A DNA stretch of 6,306 nt. Origin: an uncultured cyanobacterium. Its GTDB lineage: Bacteria; Cyanobacteriota; Cyanobacteriia; PCC-6307; Cyanobiaceae. The notes beneath the pieces are model-generated. The model saw only the letters and a program-made list of their open reading frames with translations, ran no database searches and was not told the DNA's origin. Each line of letters begins with the position of its first letter. The stretch's first letter is position 1. Positions 6,262 through 6,306 of this stretch are shown in pieces. The stretch lies in contig CAIYSK010000148.1 of NCBI GenBank assembly GCA_903928835.1, positions 1 through 6,306 of the forward strand. The letters are read 5' to 3'. The position numbers and the translations under genes were made by a program.

Positions 6262-6306
6262 ACGGGGCGGCTTTGGGGCCACGGCAACGTGTCGCCCATT
6301 ATGAAC
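6262..6306 (-). promoter_or_regulatory. petC: 5' leader of petC, cut by the window edge
   Basis: Only 45 bp upstream of the petC ATG are present. No Shine-Dalgarno sequence or clear -10 element is visible, and the main promoter is likely beyond the edge. On the minus strand an ATG at 6299 opens 13 codons ([13 protein letters not shown]) whose TGA (6258-6260) overlaps the petC ATG as ATGA. The frame stays open upstream to the window end, so it may be either a leader ORF or the tail of an upstream gene, or chance. Confidence 0.35.

Overview
The window is a GC-rich stretch of a cyanobacterial chromosome. The clearest markers are a complete cytochrome f gene (petA) and Rieske iron-sulfur protein gene (petC) of the photosynthetic cytochrome b6f complex, whose sequences closely resemble those I remember from the marine/freshwater Synechococcus-Cyanobium group. 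A RodZ-like HTH/DUF4115 protein, a cobalamin-type methyltransferase and a malate:quinone oxidoreductase fit the same host. The genus is an inference from remembered homologues, not a database result.

Layout, left to right. Bases 2-370 (+) are the 3' end of an exopolyphosphatase gene (ppx). It runs head-on into a minus-strand gene (285-1178) for a membrane protein with an N-terminal helix-turn-helix and a C-terminal DUF4115 domain; the two coding regions overlap by 86 bp. A spacer of 164 bp follows, then a tRNA-Val(CAC) gene on the minus strand (1343-1414). Divergent from the tRNA is mqo (best start 1508, stop 2977), preceded by three 15-bp tandem repeats that end exactly at its ATG. From 3008 to the right edge lies a minus-strand cluster read as petC - petA - lgt - cobM, with 1-4 bp junctions or overlaps between petC, petA and lgt, so it looks like one operon. 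The promoter region of petC is cut by the window edge.

Function. PetC and PetA are the two high-potential redox subunits of cytochrome b6f, carrying electrons from plastoquinol to plastocyanin or cytochrome c6. The predicted Mqo would feed electrons from malate into the same membrane quinone pool. Lgt attaches the lipid to prolipoproteins, and CobM is a ring methyltransferase of corrinoid synthesis; both seem to ride on the petCA transcript. The window is mostly conserved core genome. I see no mobile element, CRISPR array, defence system or clear novel system. The points most worth checking are the overlapping ppx/HTH tail (possible frameshift), the repeat at the mqo start, the Helicobacter-type Mqo, and the small open frame that overlaps the petC start.
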